64,000 bases of DNA, from positions 62,001 through 126,000 of the forward strand of contig NZ_JAEKMI010000015.1 of assembly GCF_020217485.1 (NCBI RefSeq). The letters run 5' to 3'. Source of the DNA: Mycobacterium sp. WUMAC-067 (GTDB lineage: Bacteria; Actinomycetota; Actinomycetes; Mycobacteriales; Mycobacteriaceae). The first letter of the stretch is position 1. Every line of letters begins with the position of its first letter. Made by a program: the position numbers and the translations under genes. A model generated the notes under the pieces. The model did no database searches, was not told the DNA's origin, and was given only the letters and a program-made list of their open reading frames with translations. Shown here in pieces: positions 1 through 9,873 of this stretch.

Positions 1-649
1 CAGCCCATGTCCAAATATGCCTCGGCCCAACCCCATTCGTTGCGTACGGCGATCTGAGTCTGCGGCCGCGGGAAACCGGCATCGATCAACAACAGGCGCA
101 GCCACGTCTCCTTCGGGGACTGGGCCCCGCCGTCTACCAGTTCGAGAACCGCCCGCGCGGCCCTGAGGCCGCGTCGGCCGCGGTAGCGGTCCGTGAGCAC
201 CTCGACGTCGGCCATCTTCAGCTCAGTCGCTTGCACCAGCGCATCGATGGCGGCGACCGCGGTGCGCTTGGGGTACCGCCTCGCGAGGTCGAGCGCCGTC
301 CGCGCCGGGGAGCTCACGCGCATCTCGCCGACGATGGCGATCTCGTCGGGCTCGATGCCTTCTTGCCACACCTGCACTCCCGGAGCGGGGCGACGATTGC
401 CGTCGATGATGCACGCGGGAAGCGCCGGGTCGATCCATTTGGCGCCGTGCAGCGCAGACGCGGACAGCCCGGCGAGGATGCCCCGGCGGCGAGACCTCAG
501 CAACATGCCTTCGCGCGCACTAATGCGGTCACTTGGACATCCTTGGGCAGGTACACGTCTTTGTGCAGCCGCACATACCGGCTGCGCAGCTCATAGGGCG
601 TCAATGCGCCGATAGTCAGGGCTTCGCTGCCCAGGAAGGGATCGGTCAT
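1..649 (-). pseudogene. DUF559/AbiEi-like protein, frameshifted and cut by window edge
   Basis: Reading leftward from an ATG at 649, the first frame gives MTDPFLGSEALTIG and continues to ..ALVRAKACC, then hits a TGA at 499-497. The next frame picks up at once with ..LRSRRRGILAGLSASALHG and stays open to base 1 (..LLLIDAGFPRPQTQIAV..). One missing base around 497-503 (TGT TG[G] CTG AGG) would restore a continuous ..AKACWLRSRRRG... The two halves together look like the common mycobacterial family with an AbiEi-like N-terminus and a DUF559 (restriction-endonuclease-fold) C-terminus. The C-terminus lies outside the window. The frameshift is seen directly; the family name is from memory. A sequencing error cannot be excluded. 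It is divergent from fabG1. Confidence 0.6.
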
Positions 650-2455
<1,806 letters not shown>

Positions 2456-2461
2456 AGCCTA

Positions 2462-3484
2462 ATGGAATTCGACGCCGTCCTGCTGCTGTCCTTCGGTGGG
2501 CCGGAGGGTCCCGAGCAGGTTCGGCCGTTCTTGGAGAACGTCACCCGGGGCCGAAACGCGCCGCCGGAACGGCTCGACGACGTCGCCGAGCACTACCTGC
2601 ATTTCGGCGGGGTGTCGCCGATCAATCGGATCAACCTGGCGCTGATCGAGCAGTTGCGCGCCGAACTGGCCAACCGCGGCCTGGACGTGCCGGTCTATTT
2701 CGGCAACCGCAACTGGGAGCCCTACGTCGAGGACACCGTCGTGAGCATGCGCGACAACGGGATTCGCCGGGCGGCGGTGTTCACCACGTCGGCGTGGAGC
2801 GGCTATTCCAGCTGCACCCAATACGTCGAGGACATCGCCCGCGCGCGGCGGGCCGCCGGGCCGGGCGCGCCCGAATTGGTCAAGCTGCGCCCGTATTTCG
2901 ACCATCCGCTGTTCGTCGAGATGTTCGCCGGGGCGATCGGCGCCGCGGCCAAAAAGGCTCCCGGCGCGCGGCTGGTGTTCACCGCGCATTCGATCCCGGT
3001 CGCCGCCGACGAGCGGCTGGGCCCGCGACTGTACAGCCGCCAAGTCGACTACGCCGCAAGGCTTGTGGCGACCGCCGCCGGATACGCCGACTACGACCTG
3101 GTGTGGCAGTCGCGGTCGGGGCCGCCCCAGGTTCCGTGGCTTGAGCCCGACGTCGCCGATCACCTGGCGAACCTGGCCCAGGCGGGCACCACGGCCGTCC
3201 TCGTGTGCCCGATCGGGTTTGTGGCCGACCACATCGAAGTGGTGTGGGACCTCGACCACGAGTTGGCGTTGCAGGCCGAGGCGGCGGGGATGACCATGGT
3301 GCGGGCGTCAACGCCCAACGCGCACCCGCGTTTTGCGCAAATGGTCGTCGACCTGATCGACGAATTGCGTTACGGCCGGGCGCCGGAACGGGTGACTGGT
3401 CCCGATCCGGTACCCGGGTGCCTCGCGAGCGTCGACGGCGCGCCATGCGGGCCGCCGCACTGCGCGGCCCGCTATCAGAACTAG
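2462..3484 (+). CDS. hemH: ferrochelatase / coproporphyrin ferrochelatase
   Basis: This enzyme inserts Fe2+ into the porphyrin at the end of haem synthesis (in actinobacteria by the coproporphyrin route). The 340-aa protein begins [17 protein letters not shown], the conserved ferrochelatase start. It contains the [11 protein letters not shown] segment and the VFTAHSIPV motif with the catalytic His, and later the [17 protein letters not shown] signature with the conserved Glu. The cysteine-rich C-terminus ([19 protein letters not shown]) fits the [2Fe-2S] ligands of actinobacterial enzymes. It lies 6 bp after inhA, as in all mycobacteria (hemZ, Rv1485). Its TAG stop lies in a CTAG palindrome that also encodes the stop of the convergent gene. 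Confidence 0.96.
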   Translation: MEFDAVLLLSFGGPEGPEQVRPFLENVTRGRNAPPERLDDVAEHYLHFGGVSPINRINLALIEQLRAELANRGLDVPVYFGNRNWEPYVEDTVVSMRDNGIRRAAVFTTSAWSGYSSCTQYVEDIARARRAAGPGAPELVKLRPYFDHPLFVEMFAGAIGAAAKKAPGARLVFTAHSIPVAADERLGPRLYSRQVDYAARLVATAAGYADYDLVWQSRSGPPQVPWLEPDVADHLANLAQAGTTAVLVCPIGFVADHIEVVWDLDHELALQAEAAGMTMVRASTPNAHPRFAQMVVDLIDELRYGRAPERVTGPDPVPGCLASVDGAPCGPPHCAARYQN

Positions 3485-4425
3485 TCGGCCCAGGCCGAGT
3501 GCAGGATCGCGGTCACGGCGGCCATCCGCGCCGAGCGCACCACGGCGGTCAGCGGTCGCAGCGCGTCGCTGGCGATGCGGGCCTCCGAAGACGATTGCGT
3601 GCCGAGCGGTTCGAGGCCGGCCGCGATGGGCGCGGCGAAACGGTCCGGTGAGTCGGACCGGCTCAACCCCGAGCTGACCGCGATGATGGCGTCGACATGC
3701 GCGGCGTTTTCCAGCACCCGCAACGCGCGTGAGGGTGCGTGATCCGGAATGCGGTGTTGCCGTGCCGATTCCAGCAATTGCTCGACCAGTCCCCGCGGAT
3801 CGTCGACGTCGGCCGCGGCCGATCCCAGCCCGATGGTGCCCAGCGCGTCGGCGGCCGAGCGCACGGCGGACCGCAGCGTGTACTCGGCGTCGCCGAGTTC
3901 GTAGTGGTCGAGTATCGGCGCGCCGGGTAGCGAGTACACCGTCCACGTCAGCGCGCACAGTTCCGCCAGGCCCGTCTCGTAGTCGTCGGGCGCGTCGTCG
4001 TCGTCCTGATAGGAGAATTCGGGGACCAGGCCGATGGCAGTCGCGGGGTTGCGGGGATTGGCGATGATGATCGCCTCACCGGCGGCCAGCGCGTCGCGCT
4101 CGAACTGCGTCCCCGGGGTCAGACCGCGCACATCGCCCGGTACCGGCAAAACCACGTTGATCGTCCCGCGCATCGGCGGAGGCAGCCCCGGCGTCGACGT
4201 CGGGCGACCCACCGCGGCGCGCAGAGTCTGCAGCAGCGTGACCGTCCCGGCGTCGTTCACATCGGGCCATGGCAGCCCGGTATGACCCGCCGCGACGGCA
4301 TCATACGCGGTCACCGATTGCTTTGGCGCCCAAACGGATAACGCGTCCAGGACGTCGTCGGGCGCGGCCTTTCCCGCGAGCCAGGCATTGGCCCACAGGG
4401 ACAGCGAAACACTGGGACACCACAC
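3481..4425 (-). CDS. conserved hypothetical protein (Rv1486c-like)
   Basis: This is a 314-aa protein of unknown function that sits convergent to hemH in the position of M. tuberculosis Rv1486c. It has no signal peptide or membrane span and is rich in Ala, Asp and Leu. I chose the GTG at 4425 ([10 protein letters not shown]..) because a -10 box TACACT lies exactly 7 bp upstream, which would give a leaderless transcript. An in-frame ATG at 4455 lies upstream of that promoter and is less likely. The stop codon overlaps hemH's stop through a shared CTAG. No catalytic motif was recognised. Confidence 0.8.
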   Translation of the reverse strand: MWCPSVSLSLWANAWLAGKAAPDDVLDALSVWAPKQSVTAYDAVAAGHTGLPWPDVNDAGTVTLLQTLRAAVGRPTSTPGLPPPMRGTINVVLPVPGDVRGLTPGTQFERDALAAGEAIIIANPRNPATAIGLVPEFSYQDDDDAPDDYETGLAELCALTWTVYSLPGAPILDHYELGDAEYTLRSAVRSAADALGTIGLGSAAADVDDPRGLVEQLLESARQHRIPDHAPSRALRVLENAAHVDAIIAVSSGLSRSDSPDRFAAPIAAGLEPLGTQSSSEARIASDALRPLTAVVRSARMAAVTAILHSAWAD

Positions 4426-4481
4426 CAGACGCAGTGTAGTTGTTTTGCCCCGCAAAGGCCGATCACGCGTATCCTTGCCGC

Positions 4482-4919
4482 ATGCACGCCGCGCTGCTTT
4501 GGCTAATATTCGCGCTGGTGCTGGCCGGTGCGGAGGCGCTCACCGGTCATATGTTTTTGGTGATGCTCGGTGGCGGCGCGCTGGCCGCGGCGCTCACCAG
4601 TTGGTTGCTGGATTCTCCGGTGTGGGTGGACGGCGCGGTGTTCCTGGTCGTCTCGGTGCTGCTGCTGGTGCTGGTTCGCCCGCCGCTGCGGCGACGGCTG
4701 ACACCGTCGAACGTGCCGCGCTTGGGAATCGAGGCGCTGGAGGGCAAAACCGCGCTGGTGCTCGAGCGCGTGGCCCGGGACAACGGCCAGGTGAAGCTCG
4801 ACGGCCAGGTGTGGACCGCGCGTCCGCTCGACGAGAACGACGTCTACGAACCGGGCGAGCCGGTCACCGTGATGCAGATCGACGGCGCCACCGCGGTGGT
4901 CTTCAGGGCCGGCCTGTAG
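4482..4919 (+). CDS. NfeD-like membrane protein
   Basis: The 145-aa protein has an N-terminal hydrophobic stretch (residues 3-20), a second and third span (about 22-66), and a soluble OB-fold-like C-terminal domain (about 85-145) of the NfeD family ([12 protein letters not shown], then [16 protein letters not shown]). NfeD proteins usually pair with SPFH/stomatin-like proteins in membrane microdomains. Here the next gene, 35 bp downstream, is such a protein, so the two probably form an operon and a complex. It corresponds to M. tuberculosis Rv1487. The ATG at 4482 is chosen because the hydrophobic segment begins immediately after it. Confidence 0.88.
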   Translation: MHAALLWLIFALVLAGAEALTGHMFLVMLGGGALAAALTSWLLDSPVWVDGAVFLVVSVLLLVLVRPPLRRRLTPSNVPRLGIEALEGKTALVLERVARDNGQVKLDGQVWTARPLDENDVYEPGEPVTVMQIDGATAVVFRAGL

Positions 4920-4954
4920 GGCCGCGAGAACGGCTGCGAAAGAAGGGAACTCCC

Positions 4955-6085
4955 ATGCAGGGTGCGGTTGCTGGTCTGGTGCTGCTGGCGGTGCTGGTGA
5001 TTTTCGCCATCGTCGTGGTGGCCAAGTCGGTGGCGCTGATACCGCAGGCCGAGGCCGCGGTGATCGAGCGGCTGGGCCGCTACAGCCGTACCGTCAGCGG
5101 GCAACTGACGTTGTTGGTGCCGTTCATCGACCGCATCCGGGCCCGGGTGGACCTGCGTGAGCGGGTGGTGTCGTTCCCGCCGCAGCCGGTCATCACCGAG
5201 GACAACCTGACCCTCAACATCGACACCGTCGTCTACTTCCAGGTCACGGTTCCCCAGGCGGCCGTCTACGAGATCAGCAACTACATCGTCGGCGTCGAGC
5301 AGCTCACCACCACCACGCTGCGCAACGTGGTCGGTGGCATGACGCTGGAGCAGACGCTGACGTCGCGCGACCAGATCAACGGGCAGCTGCGCGGCGTGCT
5401 CGACGAGGCCACCAACCGGTGGGGGCTACGGGTCGCGCGGGTCGAGTTGCGCAGCATCGACCCGCCGCCGTCGATCCAGGCGTCGATGGAAAAGCAGATG
5501 AAGGCCGACCGCGAGAAGCGGGCGATGATCCTGACCGCCGAAGGTATGCGCGAGGCGGCGATCAAGGAGGCCGAGGGTCAGAAGCAGGCGCAGATCCTGG
5601 CCGCCGAGGGCGCCAAGCAGGCGGCGATCCTGGGCGCCGAGGCGGAGCGGCAGTCCCGGATGCTGCGCGCCCAGGGGGAGCGCGCCGCGGCCTACCTGCA
5701 GGCGCAGGGGCAGGCCAAGGCCATCGAGAAGACCTTCGCCGCGATCAAGGCGGGCCGGCCCACCCCGGAGATGCTGGCCTACCAGTACCTGCAGACCCTG
5801 CCGGAGATGGCCCGCGGCGACGCCAACAAGGTGTGGGTAGTGCCCAGCGACTTCAACGCGGCGTTGCAGGGATTCACCAAACTCCTGGGCACCCCGGGCC
5901 AGGACGGGGTGTTCCGCTTCGAGCCCTCGCCCGTCGAGGACGCGCCCAAGCACAGCGCCGACGACGACGCCGACGTCGCGGACTGGTTCTCCACCGAAAC
6001 CGACCCCGCGATCGCGCAGGCGGTGGCCAAGGCGGAGGCGATCGCCCGTCAGCCGGCGGAAGGCCCCGGCGAGCTGACTCAATAG
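4955..6085 (+). CDS. SPFH/band 7 (stomatin-like) membrane protein
   Basis: The 376-aa protein has one N-terminal transmembrane segment (about residues 4-28). It is followed by an SPFH domain (starting IPQAEAAVIERLGRYSRTV, with the VPFIDRI and LNIDTVVYFQV segments typical of stomatins/HflK-like proteins) and an Ala/Glu/Gln-rich coiled coil (about 185-255, with repeated AEGxKQA units) that drives oligomerisation. The ATG at 4955 is preceded by AAGAAGGGAAC. It corresponds to Rv1488 and pairs with the upstream NfeD gene. Its likely role is membrane-domain scaffolding or protease regulation; this is a family inference. Confidence 0.9.
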   Translation: MQGAVAGLVLLAVLVIFAIVVVAKSVALIPQAEAAVIERLGRYSRTVSGQLTLLVPFIDRIRARVDLRERVVSFPPQPVITEDNLTLNIDTVVYFQVTVPQAAVYEISNYIVGVEQLTTTTLRNVVGGMTLEQTLTSRDQINGQLRGVLDEATNRWGLRVARVELRSIDPPPSIQASMEKQMKADREKRAMILTAEGMREAAIKEAEGQKQAQILAAEGAKQAAILGAEAERQSRMLRAQGERAAAYLQAQGQAKAIEKTFAAIKAGRPTPEMLAYQYLQTLPEMARGDANKVWVVPSDFNAALQGFTKLLGTPGQDGVFRFEPSPVEDAPKHSADDDADVADWFSTETDPAIAQAVAKAEAIARQPAEGPGELTQ

Positions 6086-6094
6086 GATTGCCAC

Positions 6095-6451
6095 ATGAGT
6101 GCGTTGACTTCACCGAAGACCTACGCGGCGCTCGCCGCGTTCCACGCCGTCGACGCGGTGGCGTGCGGCGTGCAGGTGGCTCCCATCAGGAAGACCCTCG
6201 ACGACGTGGGCGTCCCGGAGAACATCCGGCCCGTGCTGCCGGTGGTCAAGGCCGCCGCCGCAGTCGGCCTGCTGTCGGTCACCCGTTTCCCCGTCCTGGC
6301 GAGGTTGACGACGGCGATGCTGACGCTGTATTTCGTGTTGGCGCTCGGCGCGCACGTCCGAGTGCGCGACAAGGTCGTCAACGGCCTTCCGGCGGCGTTG
6401 TTTTTGGCCTTGTTCGCGGCGATGACGGTCAAGGGCCCGGACCGCGGTTAG
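6095..6451 (+). CDS. small DoxX-like membrane protein (Rv1489-like)
   Basis: The 118-aa protein has three to four hydrophobic segments, about residues 8-25, 45-62, 70-85 and 98-112. Its length equals M. tuberculosis Rv1489 and it lies 9 bp after the SPFH gene, probably in the same operon. It resembles the DoxX-like family of small inner-membrane proteins (the KVVNGLPAALFLALFAAMTVKGPD end is typical). The exact function is unknown. Its 3' end overlaps by 4 bp the convergent reductase gene. Confidence 0.8.
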   Translation: MSALTSPKTYAALAAFHAVDAVACGVQVAPIRKTLDDVGVPENIRPVLPVVKAAAAVGLLSVTRFPVLARLTTAMLTLYFVLALGAHVRVRDKVVNGLPAALFLALFAAMTVKGPDRG

Positions 6452-6942
6452 TCCAGAGTCAATTCGACCAGCGGCAGCGGGGTGTTCGTGTCGGTGATCG
6501 GCGCACCGAGCGTGTCCTCGAGCACCGGGCGCATCCGCTCCCACGTTTTGGGGTGGCGGGTTCGGTAGTCGGCCAGCGTGCGGTCGGCCTCGTGTTGGTC
6601 GAGGACGCGCGCGGCGGCGGGCCTCGGCCCGTGGCTGCCGGCGTACACCCGCACCCGCGGGTTGGCCGCAATGTTGCGGAACCACTGGGCTTTTCGGCCA
6701 AATCCGGACGCCACGACGTAGGTGCCGGGGGACGGATGGTCGATGACCTCCAGCACCGCGTAGCGCGGCACTCCGGATTTGCGGCCGATGTGCTCGAGCA
6801 ACAGGATGCGCGAGCCGAACAGCGCGCCCGCCCGGGCCTTGTAGATCCAGATCGGTGCGCGCATCAGGTGGCGCGACCGCAGCAGCCGTGCGGCGAGCGT
6901 GGCGGGGAGCGGAGACGATTGATCTCGTGGCACGCTCCCCAT
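6448..6942 (-). CDS. F420-dependent (deazaflavin) nitroreductase-family protein
   Basis: The 164-aa protein is of the DUF385/Ddn split-barrel family, which uses coenzyme F420 to reduce quinones or nitro compounds, often at the membrane. Family features visible are a basic N-terminus (LLRSRHLMRAPIWIYKARAG), the LLLEHIGRKSGVPRYAVLEV stretch, and VVASGFGRKAQWFRNIAANP, the F420-phosphate-binding region. The C-terminus is shorter on motifs. It is convergent with the DoxX-like gene and tail-to-head with the proline-rich gene upstream. The physiological substrate is unknown. Confidence 0.85.
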   Translation of the reverse strand: MGSVPRDQSSPLPATLAARLLRSRHLMRAPIWIYKARAGALFGSRILLLEHIGRKSGVPRYAVLEVIDHPSPGTYVVASGFGRKAQWFRNIAANPRVRVYAGSHGPRPAAARVLDQHEADRTLADYRTRHPKTWERMRPVLEDTLGAPITDTNTPLPLVELTLD

Positions 6943-6949
6943 CCTGCAC

Positions 6950-7336
6950 TCAGGGTCGCGGCGGCTGCGCCGGGGACGGGGGCGGCGGGGGCGGCGCCGG
7001 GAAACCCTCGTGTGGCGGTCCCGGCGGGGCGGCGTGCGGCGGTCCCGGCGGGCCGGGCGGGCCGGGCGGCGGCGCGAATCCCGGACCGGCCATCGGCGGC
7101 GCGTGGAACAGCATCGGCGGCGGCCCGGGGGGAGGCGGCGGCCCGGGCGGGCCGACGCTGACGATCCAGGCGAAGGCGATGGCCGCGATCGTGCCGAACG
7201 CGCCCACCAGCGCGCCCGCCACCCCGGCGCCGATCACCACGCCGGTGGAGTGACGGCGTCGCTCGTGCGGTCGATGGGCGGGAGGCGGCTGTGGCGGATT
7301 GGGGGGCGGGGTCTCGATGTCGTCGTTGGTGGTCAT
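6950..7336 (-). CDS. proline-rich single-span membrane protein
   Basis: The 128-aa protein has a cytosolic N-terminus (MTTNDDIETPPPNPPQPPP), one transmembrane helix (about residues 34-60, GVVIGAGVAGALVGAFGTIA), and an outer tail almost entirely of PPG/GPP/GPPGPP repeats. The ATG at 7336 is chosen because a -10 box TAGCGT ends 7 bp before it and a tandem CTTCAG operator sits 10 bp further up, implying a leaderless, regulated transcript. The function is unknown. It is divergent from the two-component system that shares the same operator type and has a similar proline-rich sensor loop. A cell-wall-spanning or sensor-partner role is speculation. Confidence 0.75.
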   Translation of the reverse strand: MTTNDDIETPPPNPPQPPPAHRPHERRRHSTGVVIGAGVAGALVGAFGTIAAIAFAWIVSVGPPGPPPPPGPPPMLFHAPPMAGPGFAPPPGPPGPPGPPHAAPPGPPHEGFPAPPPPPPSPAQPPRP

Positions 7337-7343
7337 GCCACGG

Positions 7344-7376
7344 ACGCTAGGAGCCGGATCTGAAGTGGGCCTGAAG
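7344..7376 (-). promoter_or_regulatory. tandem CTTCAG operator and -10 box of the proline-rich gene
   Basis: On the minus strand: CTTCAG (7376-7371), 5 bp, CTTCAG (7365-7360), exactly 10 bp, TAGCGT (-10), 7 bp, ATG. The 11-bp direct-repeat period and the position just upstream of the -10 are as for OmpR/PhoB-type activators. Two other sites in the window share the same geometry. Confidence 0.65.
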
Positions 7377-7554
7377 AACCGGCGCCTTATGAGTCCCAAC
7401 CGCCACTGCCGTCACCAGCGGAAGGACGTGGTGTTGTGCCCACCTCTGCGCGACAACGCCGAGCACGAGATTGTCGCTCGGAGGTGGGCAACAAACACAT
7501 CGCCGGCCTGCGGTGACGAACGAGGCTGCCGTGACGAAGCGACCAGGCCCGCGC

Positions 7555-7587
7555 CTTCAGGTTGGTTTCAGCACCGGCGCCGACAAT
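7555..7587 (+). promoter_or_regulatory. tandem CTTCAG operator and -10 box of the two-component operon
   Basis: CTTCAG (7555-7560), 5 bp, TTTCAG (7566-7571), exactly 10 bp, GACAAT (7582-7587, -10), 7 bp, ATG at 7595. The geometry is identical to the site at 7344-7376. It implies that the response regulator activates its own operon and that the transcript is leaderless. Confidence 0.65.
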
Positions 7588-7594
7588 GGTGGTC

Positions 7595-8317
7595 ATGACC
7601 GATTGCCTCCGCCCGGCCGCCGGTAGCGGCGGCCACTTCAGCGTCGGCACGCCGCGGGTGCTGGTCGTCGAAGACTCCGAGACCATCCGGGAGATGGTCA
7701 GCGAGGCGCTCACCGAGGTCGGCTACCACACCGACGCCCGCTGCGACGGCGACGGCCTCGAAGAGATTCTCGACGGCATGCGCCCCGACCTGGTGGTGCT
7801 CGACGTGATGCTGCCCGGCCGCGACGGGTTCGCGCTCATCGACGTCATCCGCGAATGGGGCGACGTCGGGATCGTCATGATCACCGCTCGCGACGGGCTG
7901 CCGGACCGGCTGCGCGGCCTCGACGGCGGGGCCGACGACTACGTCATCAAGCCGTTCGAGTTGGCCGAGCTGGTCTCGCGGGTCGGCGCGGTGCTGCGCC
8001 GGCGCGGGCGCCTGCCGCAGGTGGTTCAGGTCGGCGACGTGACGCTGGACCTCGGCGCCGGAGTCGCCGCGCGCGACGGCCACCGGCTCGACCTGACCGC
8101 CACCGAGCTGCGCGTGCTGGCCTATCTCGTGGAGCAGCGGGGCCGCATCGTCAGCGCCGGCCAGATCCTGAACGGGGTGTGGGGCTATGACGCCTACGAC
8201 CCCAACCTGGTGCAGGTGCACGTCAGCGGGTTGCGGCGCAAGCTCGAGGCGCACGGGCCGCGGATCCTGCACACCGTTCGCGGCATCGGCTACCGCCTGC
8301 AACCCGAGCGGTCATGA
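7595..8317 (+). CDS. OmpR/PhoB-family response regulator
   Basis: The 240-aa transcription factor has a receiver domain (after a short leader, starting RVLVVEDSETIREM). It carries the acidic pocket ED, phospho-acceptor Asp in LVVLDVMLPGRDG, the Thr of MITARDG and the KPFELAEL lysine. This is followed by a winged-helix Trans_reg_C domain (from about residue 145: LTATELRVLAYLVEQRG, ILNGVWGYD, VHVSGLRRKLE). The ATG at 7595 is preferred over 7562 and 7586 because a -10 box lies 7 bp upstream. The sensor gene overlaps by ATGA. It probably binds the CTTCAG tandem sites in front of itself and two proline-rich genes. Confidence 0.93.
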   Translation: MTDCLRPAAGSGGHFSVGTPRVLVVEDSETIREMVSEALTEVGYHTDARCDGDGLEEILDGMRPDLVVLDVMLPGRDGFALIDVIREWGDVGIVMITARDGLPDRLRGLDGGADDYVIKPFELAELVSRVGAVLRRRGRLPQVVQVGDVTLDLGAGVAARDGHRLDLTATELRVLAYLVEQRGRIVSAGQILNGVWGYDAYDPNLVQVHVSGLRRKLEAHGPRILHTVRGIGYRLQPERS

Positions 8318-9825
8318 CGGGCGCATCGACGACGCCGACTCCGTCGCTGCAACGGCGAGTGACGCTCGTGGTGCTGGCGCTGCTGGCGGTCCTGCTGGTG
8401 GTGCTCGGGGTGACCATCGACGTCACGATGGGCGTCCTCACCCGCCGCAACCTGCACGACCGGCTGCTCGCCGCGACATCGCGCGCCGACGCGCTGAGCG
8501 CCGCGCACACCTCACCCGGTCTGATCGCGGCCGAACTCAACGGCGGCGGGATTCGCGCGCTCGTCGTCACCGCCGACGGCGCCGCCTACGGGGACCGCGG
8601 GATCGCCCCCGACCTGACCGCCGGGCCGGTCGAGCCACCGCCGCCCGTTCCGCCACCGTATCCGCCGCCCGTTCCGCCTCCGCCATATCCGCGGCCGCCC
8701 CCGGCGCCTCCGCTCCCGCCGTATCCGCCTCCGCCCCATGCATTTCCGCCGCCATGGCCCGGCCCTCCGCCGGATGCCACCGCGACGGCCGTGGTGCACC
8801 CGTTGCCCGGCGGCTCCCGGGTGATCCTCGTCGCCGACACCACGCAGACGACGCAGGTCACTCATCAGCTGCGTGGGCTGCTGATCGCGGCGGGCCTGGT
8901 GACCCTGCTGATCGCGGCGCTGTTGCTGATCGCGGTGAGCCGGGCGGCGCTGCGGCCGCTGGACCGGCTCACGGCGCTGGCCAACGCCATCACCACCGGG
9001 GACCGCGGCCGTCGCCTGCATCCCGAGCGCACCGATACCGAACTCGGCCGCGCCGCAAGCGCTTTCGACGGGATGCTGGACGCGTTGGAAACGTCCGAGC
9101 GCCGGGCCCGGAACGCCGCCGACACCGCACAGCGCGCGGAGACGGCGACCCGGCGATTCCTCGTCGACGCCGCCCACGAGCTGCGCACCCCGATCGCCGG
9201 CATCCAGGTTGCCGCCGAACAACTCGCCAACAGCGCCTCCGAACAGCACGACGAGGGCCAGTATCGCCGGGCGACGCTGCTGTTCTCCGACGCGCGCCGC
9301 GCCGGCCGGCTCGTGTCCGACATGCTGGACCTGAGCCGCATCGACGCCGGGCTTGCGCTCGAGCGCGATGACGTCGACGTGGCCGCCGTGCTGGATGGCG
9401 AAGGCGACCGAGCCGCCATGCTGGCACCGCAGATCACGGTGCGCCGCACCGGATTACCGACGCTGACGCTCCAGGCCGACGCGACCCGCCTGTCGCAGAT
9501 CGTGTCCAACCTGCTCGATAACGCCCGCCGGTACACGCCGGTCGGCGGCGCCATCACCGTCGACCTGCGCGCCGACGAGGACGCCGCGGAGGTCACCGTC
9601 ACCGACACCGGCCCGGGCATCCCGGCGGGGGAGCGGGATCGCGTCTTCGAGCGACTGGTGCGCCTCGACGCCGGGCGCGCCCGCGATCACGGCGGTGCCG
9701 GGCTGGGGCTGGCGATCGCGCGGGCGCTGGCCCGCGCCCACGGCGGCGAACTGGTGTGCCTGCCCCACGAGGGCGGCGCTCAATTCCGGCTCAGCCTGCC
9801 GATCAACGCCCGGCGCTCGGGATAG
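8314..9825 (+). CDS. sensor histidine kinase with proline-rich extracytoplasmic loop
   Basis: The 503-aa kinase has TM1 (about residues 12-38). The extracytoplasmic domain (about 40-185) contains a roughly 50-residue run of PPxxPPPYPPP repeats (about 108-156). TM2 (about 188-212) is followed by HAMP, then HisKA with the phospho-His in AAHELRTPIAG (about residue 290), and HATPase_c with NLLDNARRYTP, DTGPGIP and GGAGLGLAIA. The ATG overlaps the regulator's stop (ATGA), so the two are translationally coupled. A proline-rich sensor loop is unusual and matches the composition of the two presumed target proteins. Convergent with the NRPS gene, 48 bp away. Confidence 0.93.
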   Translation: MTGASTTPTPSLQRRVTLVVLALLAVLLVVLGVTIDVTMGVLTRRNLHDRLLAATSRADALSAAHTSPGLIAAELNGGGIRALVVTADGAAYGDRGIAPDLTAGPVEPPPPVPPPYPPPVPPPPYPRPPPAPPLPPYPPPPHAFPPPWPGPPPDATATAVVHPLPGGSRVILVADTTQTTQVTHQLRGLLIAAGLVTLLIAALLLIAVSRAALRPLDRLTALANAITTGDRGRRLHPERTDTELGRAASAFDGMLDALETSERRARNAADTAQRAETATRRFLVDAAHELRTPIAGIQVAAEQLANSASEQHDEGQYRRATLLFSDARRAGRLVSDMLDLSRIDAGLALERDDVDVAAVLDGEGDRAAMLAPQITVRRTGLPTLTLQADATRLSQIVSNLLDNARRYTPVGGAITVDLRADEDAAEVTVTDTGPGIPAGERDRVFERLVRLDAGRARDHGGAGLGLAIARALARAHGGELVCLPHEGGAQFRLSLPINARRSG

Positions 9826-9873
9826 CTGGTCAGGGCTTGTCGATGCCGGGAGCAAATCGTCCCGCACGGACGG

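Noticed and set aside
6958..7180. GGCGG-rich tract as a tandem DNA repeat or CRISPR-like array
   Set aside because: It encodes the PPG/GPP repeats of the proline-rich protein; there are no spaced identical repeats.
9826..9873. Short CGGGA...TCCCG stem between the kinase and NRPS ends as a bidirectional terminator
   Set aside because: A 5-bp stem without a T-tract is too weak to call.
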